A stretch of 64,000 bases of DNA from Pictodentalium vernedei (GCA_031216915.1 CM062290.1:166613453-166677452), one strand, 5' to 3'; positions 11,448 to 22,790 are shown, counted from the first letter of the stretch. Translations and numbers: made by a program. Notes: generated from the sequence alone by a model not told the origin.

Positions 11448-11955
11448 CAAATCCATATGAAATTGCCTGGTTCTGTATCACACGAAGACTCTTATGATTT
11501 GGTCCTTCAAGAGGTTTTGGTTCTACTTGGTACCAAATTTAGCGCGGATTTCTCTGAGTGTTTATACTTCCGCTGCCAACTTCAGAGAAGTCACGCCACA
11601 GACGTTGGCCATTAGGTCCCATCATATATAAAAAGGGTCAGTTCCACTTCCCGGTCGATTCCTTTTGGGAGTGAGCTATGCATGAACGCTGCTGAAGAGT
11701 ATTGTTTCAGTGTGTCTTTTGTTACCTAAGAATACGAAACACATGACTACTATTTACTTCTGATTTGAACAATAGCATAAAGTGTCCTTATCTACCATTA
11801 GAATCAGTAGTTTATGTGCAAAAAGGTAATGTGTCGCCACTTTCCACACTCGCTGCATTGTGAAAAAAACCGGGAATCATGCTACCTATAAATATGTAAT
11901 TTATTTGGACCTACGAAATGGAAAAAGACGCTCTTTCATGCCTCCCTGTTAAAAA

Positions 11956-12114
11956 TTAAGCCTTTCCAATCCAGGGACATGATATGTCACGACTTCATTA
12001 AGTGTGATGCCTGCTCCATCAATACGAACCGTTCAACACATTTACACCCAAATAATGAATGTGGACTCTTCCAATTGTTGTCATTGAAGATGACACCAGG
12101 ATTCAGAGAGTTAA
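11956..12114 (-). mobile_element. P2-type MITE remnant, hairpin lost
   Basis: TTAA at both ends. The right side (GACTCTTCCA...GAAGATGACACCAGGATTCA then GAGAGTTAA) is the reverse complement of the P2 left end (TTAACCCTTTGAA.CCTGGT). The central stem is absent. Confidence 0.65.
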
Positions 12115-12311
12115 GTTTCATTTGTAATCTTCATGATATTTTTGAATATGGCACACTAATCTTAATTTAAATGTTATTACAAACATGAACAAACATAACG
12201 TCATTGAAAGAAGTGTTTGAGGTGAGAAAGAATCGTGCTCCGACGGCTCTGATCAAAATGTAGTTTACTGTTGTACTTTCCCGCCTTGTACAGATTTCGG
12301 TACAAACAGTC

Positions 12312-12541
12312 ATCCCTTTTCTGGTCCAAGAACATGATGATATGTCATACTTCCATTAAGTGGACGGCTGCCAAGTTAAAATGCTAGGGGGGGGGGGGGG
12401 GGGCGATCAATATTTTCAACGAGCAGCACCAAGGCTGCACGTTGAGAATATTATTTGGTCTACTCCCAAATAATAATATGGATCCTTCTAATTTATTCCA
12501 CTGAATTGACATAGAAGATACACCGGGGTTCAAAGCGTTAA
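12312..12541 (-). mobile_element. P2-type MITE, degenerate, with a G-run inside
   Basis: Keeps the P2 stem (TCAATATTTTCAACG...CGTTGAGAATATTATTTGGT) and the P2 end GGGGTTCAAAGCGTTAA. A G16 run at about 12389 interrupts one side. Confidence 0.65.
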
Positions 12542-12593
12542 TGGAAACTTTAATTAATCATACGTTTTGAAACAATAACATATATTAAAACAT

Positions 12594-12770
12594 ATAATAT
12601 ATAACATATAATGAAAGAACAAAACCATTATAATGATAAATGCAAACCATTTAATGACGAATGGAAACATATAATGAAAGAACCAAACCATTATAATGAT
12701 AAATGCAAACCATATAATAACAAATGCAAACATATAATGAAAGGCCCAAACCATATAATGACGAATTCAA
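12594..12770. repeat. Tandem repeat, about 50-60 bp units (ATAATGAAAGAACCAAACC)
   Basis: Phrases ATAATGAAAGAACCAAACCA, TTATAATGATAAATGCAAAC and ATAATGACGAA repeat about three times. A single related unit lies at 14738-14780. It borders the LINE below. Confidence 0.75.
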
Positions 12771-12789
12771 TCCATAATTCAAGGCCAAC

Positions 12790-14144
12790 ACGTCTGGATT
12801 CAGAAAATTTCAGACTGAAACGGCATTGCTCAAGGTTCAGAATGACATTCCTCCTTAATATGGAGTCTGGAAGGGTAACATTGCTAGTTCTTTTATACCT
12901 TAGTGCTGCTTTTGACACTGTTTGTCATAAAACTCTGCTAGAGACAATGAATTCTGATTTTGGATTTAATGGTGTAGCTGTTAGCTGGCTATCATCATAC
13001 CTCAAAAATAGACAACAGCGTGTATCAATAAATGGTAATCTGTCAAGAGACTTCCATCTTGAATGTGGAGTCCCACAGGGCAGTTGCCTGGGTCCTGTTC
13101 TGTTTCTATTCTATATTTCAAAAATGTTCACCATCATTGAATCTCACCTGCCTGACGTCCATGGTTATGCTGATGACTCACAGGTCTATTTCTCTTTTCG
13201 ACCATCAATCAAGGTCAAACTAAAGCTCTTATCTAGAAACTATTGAATCATATATTTCGGACATGGATGGTTTCAAACAAATTAATTATAAATGATGATA
13301 AGACTGAATTCCAAATAATTGGTTCATGGCAGCAACTCACTAAAGTTGACATCAATTCAGTGAAGGTAGGAAATTCCGCCATCAGTGCAAGTAACAGTGT
13401 ACGTAATCTTGATGCCTTCTTCGACTCTACCATGTCTATGGACAGACATGTTACAAATATGTGCAATAAGGCTTTCAGGGGTCTATACAAAGTTAAACAG
13501 ATAAGACAGTTCCTCGCGAAAGACTCCACAAAAACCCTAGTTCATGCCTTTGTAACTACACATTTGTATTATTGTAATGCCTCACTGTTCAACCTTCCAC
13601 AATATCATTACTCTCGCCTGCAGATGGTACTAAATGCATCAGCCCGAGTGGTATGCAGGGTATCGCCATCTCAACACATCACTCCTGTTCTGAGGGATAT
13701 GCACTGGCTGCCAGTCAAGTACAGAATAATTTTTAAAACTTTATTATTAGTTTTTAAGACACAAAACAACATGTCACCAGCCTACATAGAAGAACTCCTT
13801 AATACCAAGAATGTGTGTCGATACAACCTGAGGTCCGATGGTAAACTGCTACTACATGTTCCAAAACATAGGTGTGAGACATTTGGAGATAGGTAATTCT
13901 CATTTGCTGGCCCTCACTTGTGGAATAATTTACCAGAACACCTAAAAAGACTGTCAAATGTCAACCTTTTCAAGAAAGATCTCAAAACATACCTGTTTCA
14001 AAAAGCCTATAAGTGATGTTGTGGACTGTAAGATACTGTATATATTCCGTTTGTATATTTGCACGAGCTCAGTAACATGTACAGCGCCTTAGAATATGGT
14101 TCTACATCTTCTGAACTATAATTTTGGCGCTATATAAATGTGCA

Positions 14145-14183
<39 letters not shown>
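12790..14183 (+). pseudogene. CR1-like LINE fragment: reverse transcriptase with frameshifts and stop
   Basis: Non-LTR retrotransposon reverse transcriptase, 5'-truncated. In order: a TETALL motif near 12814, a frameshift, LSAAFDT (palm motif A), GVPQGSCLGPVLF (motif B), YADDSQ (motif C), a second frameshift near 13265, then SNKLIINDDKTEF, and a C-terminal domain with LPVKYRIIFKTLLLVFK typical of CR1. A TAA at 13894-13896 interrupts the end; the frame continues to a TGA at 14014-14016 (WNNLPEHLKR...DLKTYLF). The 3' UTR contains GGCGCTATATAAATG and ends in a TTA/ATT microsatellite, the CR1 habit. It lies in gene A intron 2 and is dead as read. Confidence 0.92.
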
Positions 14184-14186
<3 letters not shown>

Positions 14187-14460
14187 ACGAATGCAACTCA
14201 TAAGATGGCGATATGGTACGTGCCAGCCCGGAAGGATAAAACGAGAGGCAGCAGGTCTGGAGTTTTATCCTTCCGCGATGGTACAAGTGCCATATCGATT
14301 AACCTATTCACACGCGTGTGTCGTTCTGTGTTTATTACACGCCTACACGTCTATAAAAACAATTATTAGAAGGACACTCAGCAATTCATTTGACAACTAT
14401 CAACACAAGGAACACATTGTATCGCCAACCAAATTTACGAGGGAAACCCGTGTTGCTATT

Positions 14461-14530
14461 TCGTCCCCTGAGTTCTAATGTGTTCTATGTGCCCACTGAC
14501 ACATAGAACACACTGCAACTCAGAGGACGA
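14461..14530. mobile_element. Short hairpin element, copy 3
   Basis: A hairpin with ends TCGTCCCCTGAG / CTCAGAGGACGA and arms around TGTTCTATGTG, related to the copies at 1394 and 9884. Its host repeat is the one that supplies the empty site for copy 2. Confidence 0.8.
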
Positions 14531-14921
14531 TTTCAGCTATCGTTAGCGATTCAAATTGTAATTGCATTGCACGATTTGTAGAATATTCCAGTGAAATTTC
14601 GCTTCTATAACGATTTCAGTTCCGCACATATGAGCGGAACAGATTTTCAGTTTCCGCATGGTTTAGTGTTGCTGTAGATGGGGATTTCATAGAACAGGCG
14701 TGTAATAAAAGAACAAAGCATAAAAAGAAGAATTCACTCTTATAATGAAAGAAACAAACCATACAATGACGAACTGAAAGTATGAAAATAAAGAGCATTA
14801 TATAAGGCAGTCATCTCGTTCCATGGACTTCGCTATAAATCCGGCTTTCGAAGATGTTAATTTTCCGTCGATTTACTTCCCATAAGACACTTGGTGTAGA
14901 GAGGGAACAACATATACTTAC

Positions 14922-15071
14922 CCAGTATATCATTAGACGTTTTCGAAAGAGCTGGAACACTGACATCACACATATGATAACCAAGTGCTGTGGCTGATAC
15001 TACAACATAGTAGGCACCTCCAAAACATAGGTCAATTGGTATTTCTCCAAATTCTGATACATGCACCGTCT
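14922..15071 (-). CDS. L3HYPDH-like: Gene A exon 2: proline racemase / L3HYPDH family
   Basis: This 150-bp internal exon joins exon 1 in phase 1. The acceptor TTCTCTTCAG lies at 15081-15072 and the donor GTAAGT at 14921-14916. It encodes about 50 residues including IPIDLCFGGAYYVVVSA, the conserved family block around (V/I)D(L/I).(F/Y)GG. The acceptor is unusual: it lies inside the 12-bp target duplication of a SINE (15084-15496), so the intron now carries the acceptor string twice. The exon is the same length and phase as gene B exon 2 at 60095-60244, with about 28 of 49 aligned residues identical by eye. No stop or frameshift is seen, so it looks functional. Confidence 0.92.
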
Positions 15072-15083
15072 CTGAAGAGAAAT

Positions 15084-15496
15084 TTATTTATTTATTGGTG
15101 TTAACCGCGACAAGTTGGCAGCCGGCCAAAGTGTTATTAAGGTCATATACTTAGGCACGATGGCTAATCATGACCGTGACAGTTTTACGGGTGGAGGAAG
15201 CCGGAGTACCCGGAGAGAACCACCGAGCAACGACGAGCAGCTGCCAGCGTAACTCCGCACTGCAACACAGGCAGAGTTAGATTGGTTGAAGACATGCGTA
15301 CCATCGACGTGCTGTACGCCTTAGAACATGGCGTCATCGTGCCCCCATGTGGACAATCGGGGTTAAGTGCCTTGCCCAAGGACACAACGCGGGAGTCCGA
15401 ATTGATCGCTCAGACGGTCACCCATCCAATGATTAACCGGGCTCACCGTTGCATAACTTTGGTGATCTGACGAGAATGGCAACGCCACCGCGCCCC
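15084..15496 (-). mobile_element. SINE, 5S head + alpha tail, inserted in the splice acceptor of gene A exon 2
   Basis: On the minus strand it starts GGGGGCGCGGTGGCGTTGCC, then the 5S-like block (TCTCGTCAGATCACC, GGATGGGTGACCGTC), the common body and the alpha tail. It is bounded by a perfect 12-bp duplication CTGAAGAGAAAT at 15072-15083 and 15497-15508, whose reverse complement ATTTCTCTTCAG is the polypyrimidine tract plus AG of exon 2. Confidence 0.95.
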
Positions 15497-16046
15497 CTGA
15501 AGAGAAATGAAAATGGATGTAACATCAAACTGTCACATCTTAACAGTCCAGCAAATGCTAATCTTCACCAGTGATAAAGGCTCGATAAAAGTAGAATTAG
15601 GATGGCAATGGAATGAAGTAATTCGGTTCACCATTACACCCTTATTTATAACATATCGGCCAAATCTGTCCAGCTTCACACACACAAAATAACTATTCAA
15701 ATTTTATTTTTTCATTATTTTGCCCTCAATACATAGTTTTTTCTTCATATTTTGCCCTCAAAATATAGCTTAGGCAAAACAAATAGATAGTGTGGTTCGG
15801 GTTACAAGCAAAAAAAAAAAAAAAAAAAAATCAGGCCTCGTGAAAGAGGATTTCATTTTTATTTTACTACTTTATTTTCTCATGCATTGCCCAACGTTAG
15901 CGTAAGCCAATAAGTGTCGCAATTCATATGTTACAATATTTCATTTTTTTTCTTTCCAAAACATAGCTTATGGCCCTTGAGCTCGAGGGAGCATGAGTTT
16001 GTTTGTTATTCAAGAAAAATTGTTCAAGTGTGCTTTGCTAGTGCTA

Positions 16047-16048
16047 AT

Positions 16049-16111
<63 letters not shown>

Positions 16112-16275
16112 TTTTGTCATCTCATGTCAGACAGTTTTACCAGTGGAGGAAGCCAGAGTACCCACAGAGAACCACCGAGCAGCGGCGGGCAACTCTCTGA
16201 CTCCCTAACGTATTAACTCCGCACAAACAGGGTTTGGTTGAAGGTAAGTGCACCATCGACATGCAGTACACCTTA
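16047..16275 (-). mobile_element. SINE fragment with long ATTT tail
   Basis: An (ATTT)n run of about 70 bp is followed by GTTTTACCAGTGGAGGAAGC and the reverse-strand body up to the CACCATCGACATGCAG block. The head and half of the body are missing (5' truncation). Confidence 0.85.
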
Positions 16276-17566
16276 GACTGAACATGTGTTTGAAGCCAGG
16301 CCCATAAGTATTTTCAGATATTGTTTTAAATGGATATAACTTTTCAGTCAAAAGCTCATAAAAGATTAGGATCGGGCTTGGAAATTAGTATCGTGCGAGA
16401 AACCCGAACCGTTTCAGTTTTTCCTCAGCATTATGCCCCACCACCGGAAAGTGCTAGTCAAGTTGGCTCAAATGAACTGTTATAAGCTGTTTAAAATTAT
16501 CGAAGAAAAAATAGATGCAGTTATCGTCTCAACAAGGTGATAAAATTTACCCATGAGACATCGGCTATAATTTTTAAATAATTCACCATCGTGTATACAT
16601 ATCGATAAATATTCTTTAGATCACACGATTGAATATATGTTCATATTAGGATATTGATCCACAAAATGTTGACAGACATAATTCATGATTATCGGGAAGC
16701 AAACTAAATGCAGTATTCTCCTAACAAAATTTTCTTGGAATGCCCATTTCATTAAAATGAGATATTTGTAAACACTTTTCTCATTTCCAACCTGGAGAAT
16801 ACAGATTGTATAATAAAGATAAAAAAGACTTTGTTTCCTTGAGGAGACATGATTATTGTTCGAGAGGGTAGGTGCGTAAATAACTTTGTTCTGGTGGTGG
16901 GGCAGAACCATAACAATTCCAGACAGAAGTTAGTTAAACACAGTATCATCGCGTACCACAAATGAAGTTGGCGCCGACGTATTGCATCCTAAAGTTCTGT
17001 TGGACTATTGGATATTTCACAGTTATAACACTCTAGGAGACGCCTTAGTACCAAAAGAAAAAAAATGAATTCGCGGTTGGATCGATCATATGGAAGCCTG
17101 AACCAGCAGAGCCGCCTCACCCATAGGGGACAAATACTATAAAACTTGGGGTTATGGTATCCACAAATGTAATATATTATCATAAGACCATCAGATGCGC
17201 AAATTGTAAAGACTTCTGGAAAAGCACAAATCAGAGACTCATTAATCGACAAAGATCGCACCAACGATTTACCCCCAATTTTTTTCTGGTCGAACTGCGT
17301 ACGTGTCTTCGCGAAAACGAAAAGTGAAAATCATATAAACCAGAACTGTTGAGAGAGTTAATAGACGTACTCAGCTTCTGTCGACCCGACAGGCATTCAA
17401 TACAACTAAAAGATTGGTACCTATAGCACATAACATGACCCAGCCAACTTAAGGGACACAAAATCAAGGAGTTATCCACCCTAGTATATCTACATAGTGG
17501 GCCTAGCATAACAGAACTAAAGAGTATTAGTGCCATTCCATATTGCAAAACTTCCGTTCGAAAAAC

Positions 17567-18203
17567 TCAAGATCTCGACATATCGATATCTGAGGTTTTT
17601 TTGTTTAAAAAGTCGAGATCTCGACTTTTTTATCTCGCGATTTCGACATTTTTATCTCTAGATCTCGTGTCGATATGTCACCTTTCATCTCGAGATTTTA
17701 AAAATCGAGATCTGTTCTTTTTTATTTCGAAATCACGAGTTTTTATCTCAAGATCTCGACTTGTTGATGTTGAAATCTCGACTGTTTATCTCAAGAACTC
17801 GAGATCTTGTGTTGAGATCTCGAGTTTTTTTTTTATCTCGAGATCTCAAGTTTTTTTTTATCTCGAGACCTCGAGTTTGTTAAGTCGAGATCTCGACCTT
17901 TTATCTCACGATCTTTAAAAATTGGAGATATCGACTTTTTATCTCATGATCTCGACATTTTTATCTCCCGACCTCTAGAGAGCTCGACTTTTTACCTCGG
18001 GATTTAAAAACGTCTTGATCTCGACTTTTTTATCTTGAGATCTGGTCGCCATTGCTCAGTGGTTCTCTCCGGGTACGCTGGCTTCCCCCACTTGTAAAAC
18101 TGTCCAACACGAGGTGACCATGGTTGTCGAATGTATCATTAAACCCCAATAAATAAATAAATCTTGAGATCTCGAGTGAAAAAGTTGAGATCTCGACCTT
18201 TTT
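17567..18203. repeat. Palindromic low-complexity array: GAGATCTC with T-runs
   Basis: Repeats of TCGAGATCTCGA-like palindromes separated by TTTTTATC for more than 600 bp, interrupted by a SINE (18044-18160). A shorter related patch lies at 19228-19288. Confidence 0.9.
18044..18160 (+). mobile_element. SINE 3' fragment (beta tail) inserted in the GAGATCTC array
   Basis: Contains GGTTCTCTCCGGGTACGCTG, then GTCCAACACGAGGTGACC and AAACCCCAATAAATAAATAA. It is flanked by a 12-bp duplication ATCTTGAGATCT at 18032-18043 and 18161-18172. Confidence 0.92.
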
Positions 18204-18206
18204 ATT

Positions 18207-18462
18207 TCTATTTATTTATTTATTGGTGTTTAAGGTCACATACTTATGCACAGTGGCTAATCGTGACAGTTTTACGGGTGGAGGAAGCCGGAGTACTCGG
18301 AGAGAATCACAGAGCATCGGCGAGCAACTGTCATCTCCTCAACATACTAACTCTGTTCAAGCTCCGCTCAAGCTCCGCTCAAGCAGGGTTACAGCGGTTG
18401 AAGACATGAGCACCATCGACGTGCAGTACGCCTTAGTACACCGCGTCATCGTTTCTGCACAT
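18207..18462 (-). mobile_element. SINE fragment, alpha tail
   Basis: TTTATTTATTTATTGGTGTT, then AAGGTCACATACTTATGCAC and the reverse body to CGCGTCATCG. The head is missing. CAAGCTCCGCT is locally duplicated inside. Confidence 0.88.
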
Positions 18463-19757
18463 TAACTAAGCGTGACCGCAACATGTGTATCAAATCAACT
18501 CCATCCATTCGTTTATACCCATGTTTCCCATTTTAGAGAACTTCCATCCCAGACATTGGCCACCGGGTCCTATTTACCAGTAAAACACCAAGACCGCAGA
18601 AAACAAGCACTGTGTCACTTTTTGGGGAAGACCAATACTGGAGAACTAGTGGGCAACATTTGGGACTATTTGGGACAATTATTTTGGTACTAGTCCGGAG
18701 CATTAGAGACTACTGGGCGAGGTGGTGTCACTCTCTTAGAGACTACTGTTGTGTGAACCAATATCGGAGATGGCTTACCATTTGTGGTGGAGTACTGTCA
18801 CAGAAACATTTATCCTTCTGCTACAGTGATCTATCCCACTACCACTATTTCTACCAACTACCGTATATTACTGGTGGCTACTTCTACGACTCCCAGATCA
18901 GTGCTACCCATTTAACTGCAGCCAAAATTACACGTCCGAAGATTTACGTTCACTCATAATCTCGCTATTGGCGCATTGATAAGTTGTTGGACTCCCCCCC
19001 CCCCCCCCCCCACACACACAAGCACACACATATATGCTTGGCTTCCATTATTACTGACGTCACCTCGACCAAATGAACCAACTAATGATAGTATAGTCAA
19101 CCTTCACCATTCAAGAGATGTGTGAGGCCTCTCAAAGGAATTTCCTGACGGCTCTCTCATCCTCTTATGACGGAAAAATGATGACTAGATCCTAGGATAC
19201 ACCAGGAGTGATACTCCGACTTTCTAAAATCTCGAGATAAAAAATCGAGATCTTTACTTAAAAAAACTCGAGATCTCGAGATAAAAATTTGTCTAAATTA
19301 CTTACAGAAATATGAGCCCGTCAAATTACAATCCAAAAAAGTTGGGAAAAAGGGCACATGGTTAATATATTTGACAAACACCGCCTGTTAATGCTCTAGC
19401 TTTTCGATTGGTGGGGAAATTGCTGCTGTTTTGAATCGAAGGAATTTGAACGTATATATATATGCAGCAACGCCGCGTTTTCATTCTTGTTTTACGCCAC
19501 CCCGGGACATTATACAATTTTCGATATCTCGGAGCAGTGAATCGCATGTGACCTGGCCGTCTGGATTGGGAAGACGTTCCGTCGTGCTTATGAGCATAAA
19601 AATCGATTTGAAAAACTCGAAGTTTTGATTAAAAGCTACTCGAACAAGAGCAAAGCCAAAAATTCAGCGGACCCTCACATCTTGTGCAGCCTATTTTTTT
19701 CATTTATTGGAAAGTATCAGATACTGATTGCGAACAAAACTTCGAGGGATATTTACA

Positions 19758-19963
19758 CTACCAGCGCTATTCACAAAAGTCACTATCCAATTTTCATTAT
19801 TTTTTCACTATTTGTCTAAGAACATAGCTTATGACCCCTCATTGGAACGAGCTCAACAAGATCGTTGCAATGAGGGGTCATAAGCAATGTTTTTGACGCA
19901 AAAAATGAAAACAATTAGTTATTCAAGAATTTTATTTGCAAGTGTCGTCTGCCTTTCGTGTTA
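19758..19963. mobile_element. Hairpin MITE, P1a type, without the CCCTTT ends
   Basis: Starts CCAGCGCTATTCACAAAAGT, has the stem CATAGCTTATGACCCCTCAT with its partner, and ends AGTGTCGTCTGCCTTTCGTG then TTAG. The outer 18-20 bp on both sides are missing. Confidence 0.85.
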
Positions 19964-20830
19964 GCCTTCGTTTGCGTTCGTCAACAAAAATTCGATTTAT
20001 ACAGAGAATCTCGTAGTATGCACAGCGAATCCCATGATTGCACAACGAATCCTTGTGATCATGTGACAATGGAACGAGTACGGTGTTTCCACTGGGGTGG
20101 GGGTCTGGTCCATTGGAGGGATAATGGGTATAGTCAATATAACTTGAGAATGGACTGGGAAAGATTCTAGGGACTGGTGTGGGTCTGACGGATGTTTCAC
20201 CGAAGGCTATGGCCACTGATCTTTTTCTATTTAGAGTTCATTCGACCCCTACACTATTTTCTTCTGAGACATCCGTGCACAGCGTGCTATTGTCTTCGTT
20301 GAGTTATCCACAACGATAACTCACCACTCGCAAGCTGTTCACATTTTCAATTTTTATTTTCACCATAGTCATAAATTATTTCATTTTTGGGGGATTAAAA
20401 CAAGAATTAAATGTAAAGTGAGATAATACACTCGCCCCAAGACATTCGGTCAGATAATGAACTTGGGCTTCGCCCTCGACCATCACCCGGACGAATACTC
20501 AGGTTCTCGAGTGTTATCATTTACGTAAGTCTCCTACTGAATTTTCTTTACAGGCTGAAAAAAGCATTTTGACATCGTCGGGTTATTTACCGAAAAGCCT
20601 TTTAAAGGCGGGACAGTGAATGAAAATATGTACAGACAGATTTGGGGGGGGGGGGGGGGCAGGGAACACGTGCCCCTCCACTTTTTTCCACAGACATGTT
20701 GCGTGGTTACACCATGAGTTAAACTGGGCGCATGCAACGTGCTTATATACATGTACAGGCATTCGGTAATATATTATTTGCAAATCCAAACAACATTTGG
20801 TCAACGAATCCCACCATCGCCTTTTTCGGT

Positions 20831-20908
20831 CCGTTTCTTCGACTTCGATCATCTTCCAACCCGAAGGCTAGCCTTCGGGCTGGAAGATGATTGAAGTCGA
20901 AGAAATGG
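20831..20908. repeat. 78-bp hairpin
   Basis: CGTTTCTTCGACTTCGATCA ... TGATTGAAGTCGAAGAAATG, with inner arms TCTTCCAACCCGAAGGCTAG / CCTTCGGGCTGGAAGA. Nearly perfect. No relative was found in the window. Confidence 0.85.
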
Positions 20909-21516
20909 ACACAGCGGCTTGTTCATCTAAATGAGACGTTATAGCAAGTCACGGTACATTTACTGATATACGATAATAACTTTTCCTCCCATTGAGCCGA
21001 ATCGTGGTAGGCTTGAAAATTCGTGCCCCCCCCCCCCCCTCCACACTTTTATCGAGCTTCCGCCACCACTGTGCAGAGCATGTGAACTTTAAAATGTGTG
21101 TACAACCGAGAAGCAAGATGGCCCGATTCTCAAGTGACGTTGATGCTCGCTACTTTTTTCTTTCCCCCTCCTTATTCTGTAACCGTGCAGGCCAGAACAG
21201 ATCATGAAGGGGCGCAGAGAAATTTTAAAAAGGAAATAATGGTTCGCGTGTTTACTAATAAGCATCCAGAAAGTAAAAAGGAAATTTCTGAAGGTCAAAC
21301 ATTATGAGGAGCTGTGTTGCGGCCGTGCTTTTTAAGTGCCGCCTGTCTGTTCAGACCGACGCCACTAAACTCTACATCCTACTGTTCAGATGGTAAGGCA
21401 TTTTTTATCTTTACCGTTACATGAACCGTTTGTTTGAGAGAATCTGTAATATAGAATCAACTTTTGGTTTTTATAATTGTTTTGAAATTAATGTTAAATC
21501 GTGTATATAAACTTAC

Positions 21517-22009
21517 TATGAGAGTGGACATATGAGGGTACGTTGCGATATTTAACATATCCAGTTTTTCCATCTTTGTATTCAACAATCGCTGTAACGA
21601 CACCACTCGGGCATTGAATCTTCACCTCCGTTTCCGGTGAGGTAACTGCTTTAACAAAACCGCGGTCAACCAGATACCGACCAAGTGATATGATGACATG
21701 TCCACACGCCAAACTGTAACCGTCGTTATGCATGTAAATCACACCGACAGTCGCATCGTCGGTATCTGGTGGCACTAGAAGGGCTCCGTACATAAGAGAA
21801 TGGCCACGTGGTTCTTGCATCAGGACAGTTCTGTACATGTCTAGCTTTTTCATAACGTATTCCCTTTTATTCATCAAATGGTTCCCTTTAATCATCGGGT
21901 AGCCGGACTCGATTATCCTAACGGGATCACCCGCAGTATGCATCTCTGTAGTCTTGATCTCAAATTTCACCACCTCAGACGTTCCACTCATTTCATTCAG
22001 TGCTTCCAT
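21517..22009 (-). CDS. L3HYPDH-like: Gene A exon 1: proline racemase / L3HYPDH family protein, N-terminal part
   Basis: This exon encodes 164 residues plus one base of the next codon, from the ATG at 22009 to a GTAAGT donor at 21516-21511. Seen: HTAGDP at residues 24-29, EPRGH at 66-70 and ACGHV at 101-105. These are signatures of the proline racemase family (proline racemase, 4-hydroxyproline 2-epimerase, trans-3-hydroxy-L-proline dehydratase), where the Cys of the CGH motif is the first catalytic acid/base. Family members act on proline or hydroxyproline, usually in the cytosol. The start is chosen because the ATG opens the ORF about 23 residues before HTAGDP, the usual spacing. No signal peptide is visible. 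Exon 2 follows 6.4 kb away at 14922-15071. Family membership is secure. Whether it is a dehydratase or a racemase/epimerase depends on the second catalytic residue, which lies in an exon not seen for this copy. Confidence 0.93.
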
Positions 22010-22291
22010 TGTACTCCTTCTACAGGCTGATCTGTTGACGAAAATTCATATTAATTCACTTAGATTTTCGTTCGATACAACAAATAATCCCTTACTTAAA
22101 AATAGAGTCAAAATTCCCCAGTGCTAAATTTTGTCATTGTTTCATCTTTTCCTTCTGATCCATAACACATGGTTTCTCGGGAAATACGACCTTTGTGGGT
22201 TCGTTTCAGAGTTTATTTTCAAATGTAGATTTTTTACTTATTTAGACAGACATGGTGGCTCTAGCGTGGATAACATGGGTTAGGTTGTACG

Positions 22292-22790
22292 TTAACCCTT
22301 CACCCAACGTAACGGCAAAAACCGGCCAGCGCTATTAACTGGTAGAGTGCTGGAAGCCCTATTTTGGGCTTTACTAAAAGTGACAGGCAACAACCGTCTG
22401 TAGCTATATTCTGCCTGAGGAAACCTTTATTGTCCCCGATATGAATCAGATTTTTTATACAATACCTTGCTCTCTGACATTTAATTGGATAGTGCCTATA
22501 AGGCACTATCCAATTAAATGTAATAGAGCAGTATATGATGAGCTTTGATTTGTTGTCAGAAAAAACTCAGCACTTTACCAGTTAACAAAAATCACCATCC
22601 AATTTTCATGATTTTTTTCACTTTTTGTCTCAAGAACATAGCTTATGACCCCTCATTGAAACGAGATAAAAGAGCTCGTTCCAATGAGGGGTCATAAGCT
22701 ATGTTCTTAACGCAAAAAATGAAAAATAATAGTTATTCAATAATTTTATTTACAAGTGTGGTCTGCCTTTCGTGTTAGGTAATGGGTTAA
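22292..22790. mobile_element. Hairpin MITE, P1a type, interrupted by another TTAA element
   Basis: Outer ends TTAACCCTTCACCCAACG and TTAGGTAATGGGTTAA. P1a blocks (AACCGGCCAGCGCTATTAAC; TACAAGTGTGGTCTGCC) and stem CATAGCTTATGACCCCTCAT are present. It is split after GCTATTAA by the element at 22335-22585. Confidence 0.9.
22335..22585. mobile_element. TTAA-flanked element nested in P1a
   Basis: TTAA|CTGGTAGAGTGCTG ... CAGCACTTTACCAG|TTAA: 14-bp inverted ends with one mismatch and TTAA on both sides. Its centre is a hairpin (CATTTAATTGGATAGTGCCT ATA and complement). Removing it with one TTAA restores the P1a order GCTATT.ACAAAAATCACC. Confidence 0.9.

Larger units (their letters stand above)
10250..11560. 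mobile_element. R repeat, copy 1 (nonautonomous DNA-transposon-like host repeat)
   Basis: Collinear with 25184-26020: GTCCTGGTAGG, AAATTTGGTTACATGGA(A/G)CC, GGACACTGTATAAATTGTAAA-like, a P1b element, TTAAGTTG(C/T)G(C/T)GACAACGGC, CATATAAACAAGAC and ACCAAATTTAG. Its ends are roughly inverted (CACAGAGAAACC-like / CTCTGAGTG). It carries two insertions absent from copy 2: 10351-10803 and 11241-11447. Boundaries are approximate. Confidence 0.75.
5730..14921 (-). other. Intron 2 of gene A
   Basis: The 9.2-kb intron between gene A exons 3 and 2. It holds the second copy of a direct repeat (6548-6930), a 5S-headed SINE (7187-7524), P1b and short P1 hairpin MITEs (8347-8595, 9353-9458), two short hairpins (9884-9951, 14461-14530), the R repeat with its nested insertions (10250-11560), P2 remnants (11956-12114, 12312-12541) and a CR1-like LINE (12790-14183). 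No further host exon was recognised. Confidence 0.75.
15072..21516 (-). other. Intron 1 of gene A
   Basis: The 6.4-kb intron holds SINEs at 15084-15496, 16047-16275, 18044-18160 and 18207-18462, a GAGATCTC-rich low-complexity array (17567-18203), a truncated P1a hairpin MITE (19758-19963) and a 78-bp hairpin (20831-20908). No coding motif was recognised in 16600-17550 or 18470-19700. Confidence 0.75.

Noticed and set aside
11171-11497. Overlapping 108- and 84-codon ORFs with nearly the same protein on both strands
   Set aside because: Explained by the 207-bp palindrome: each strand gives the same translation.
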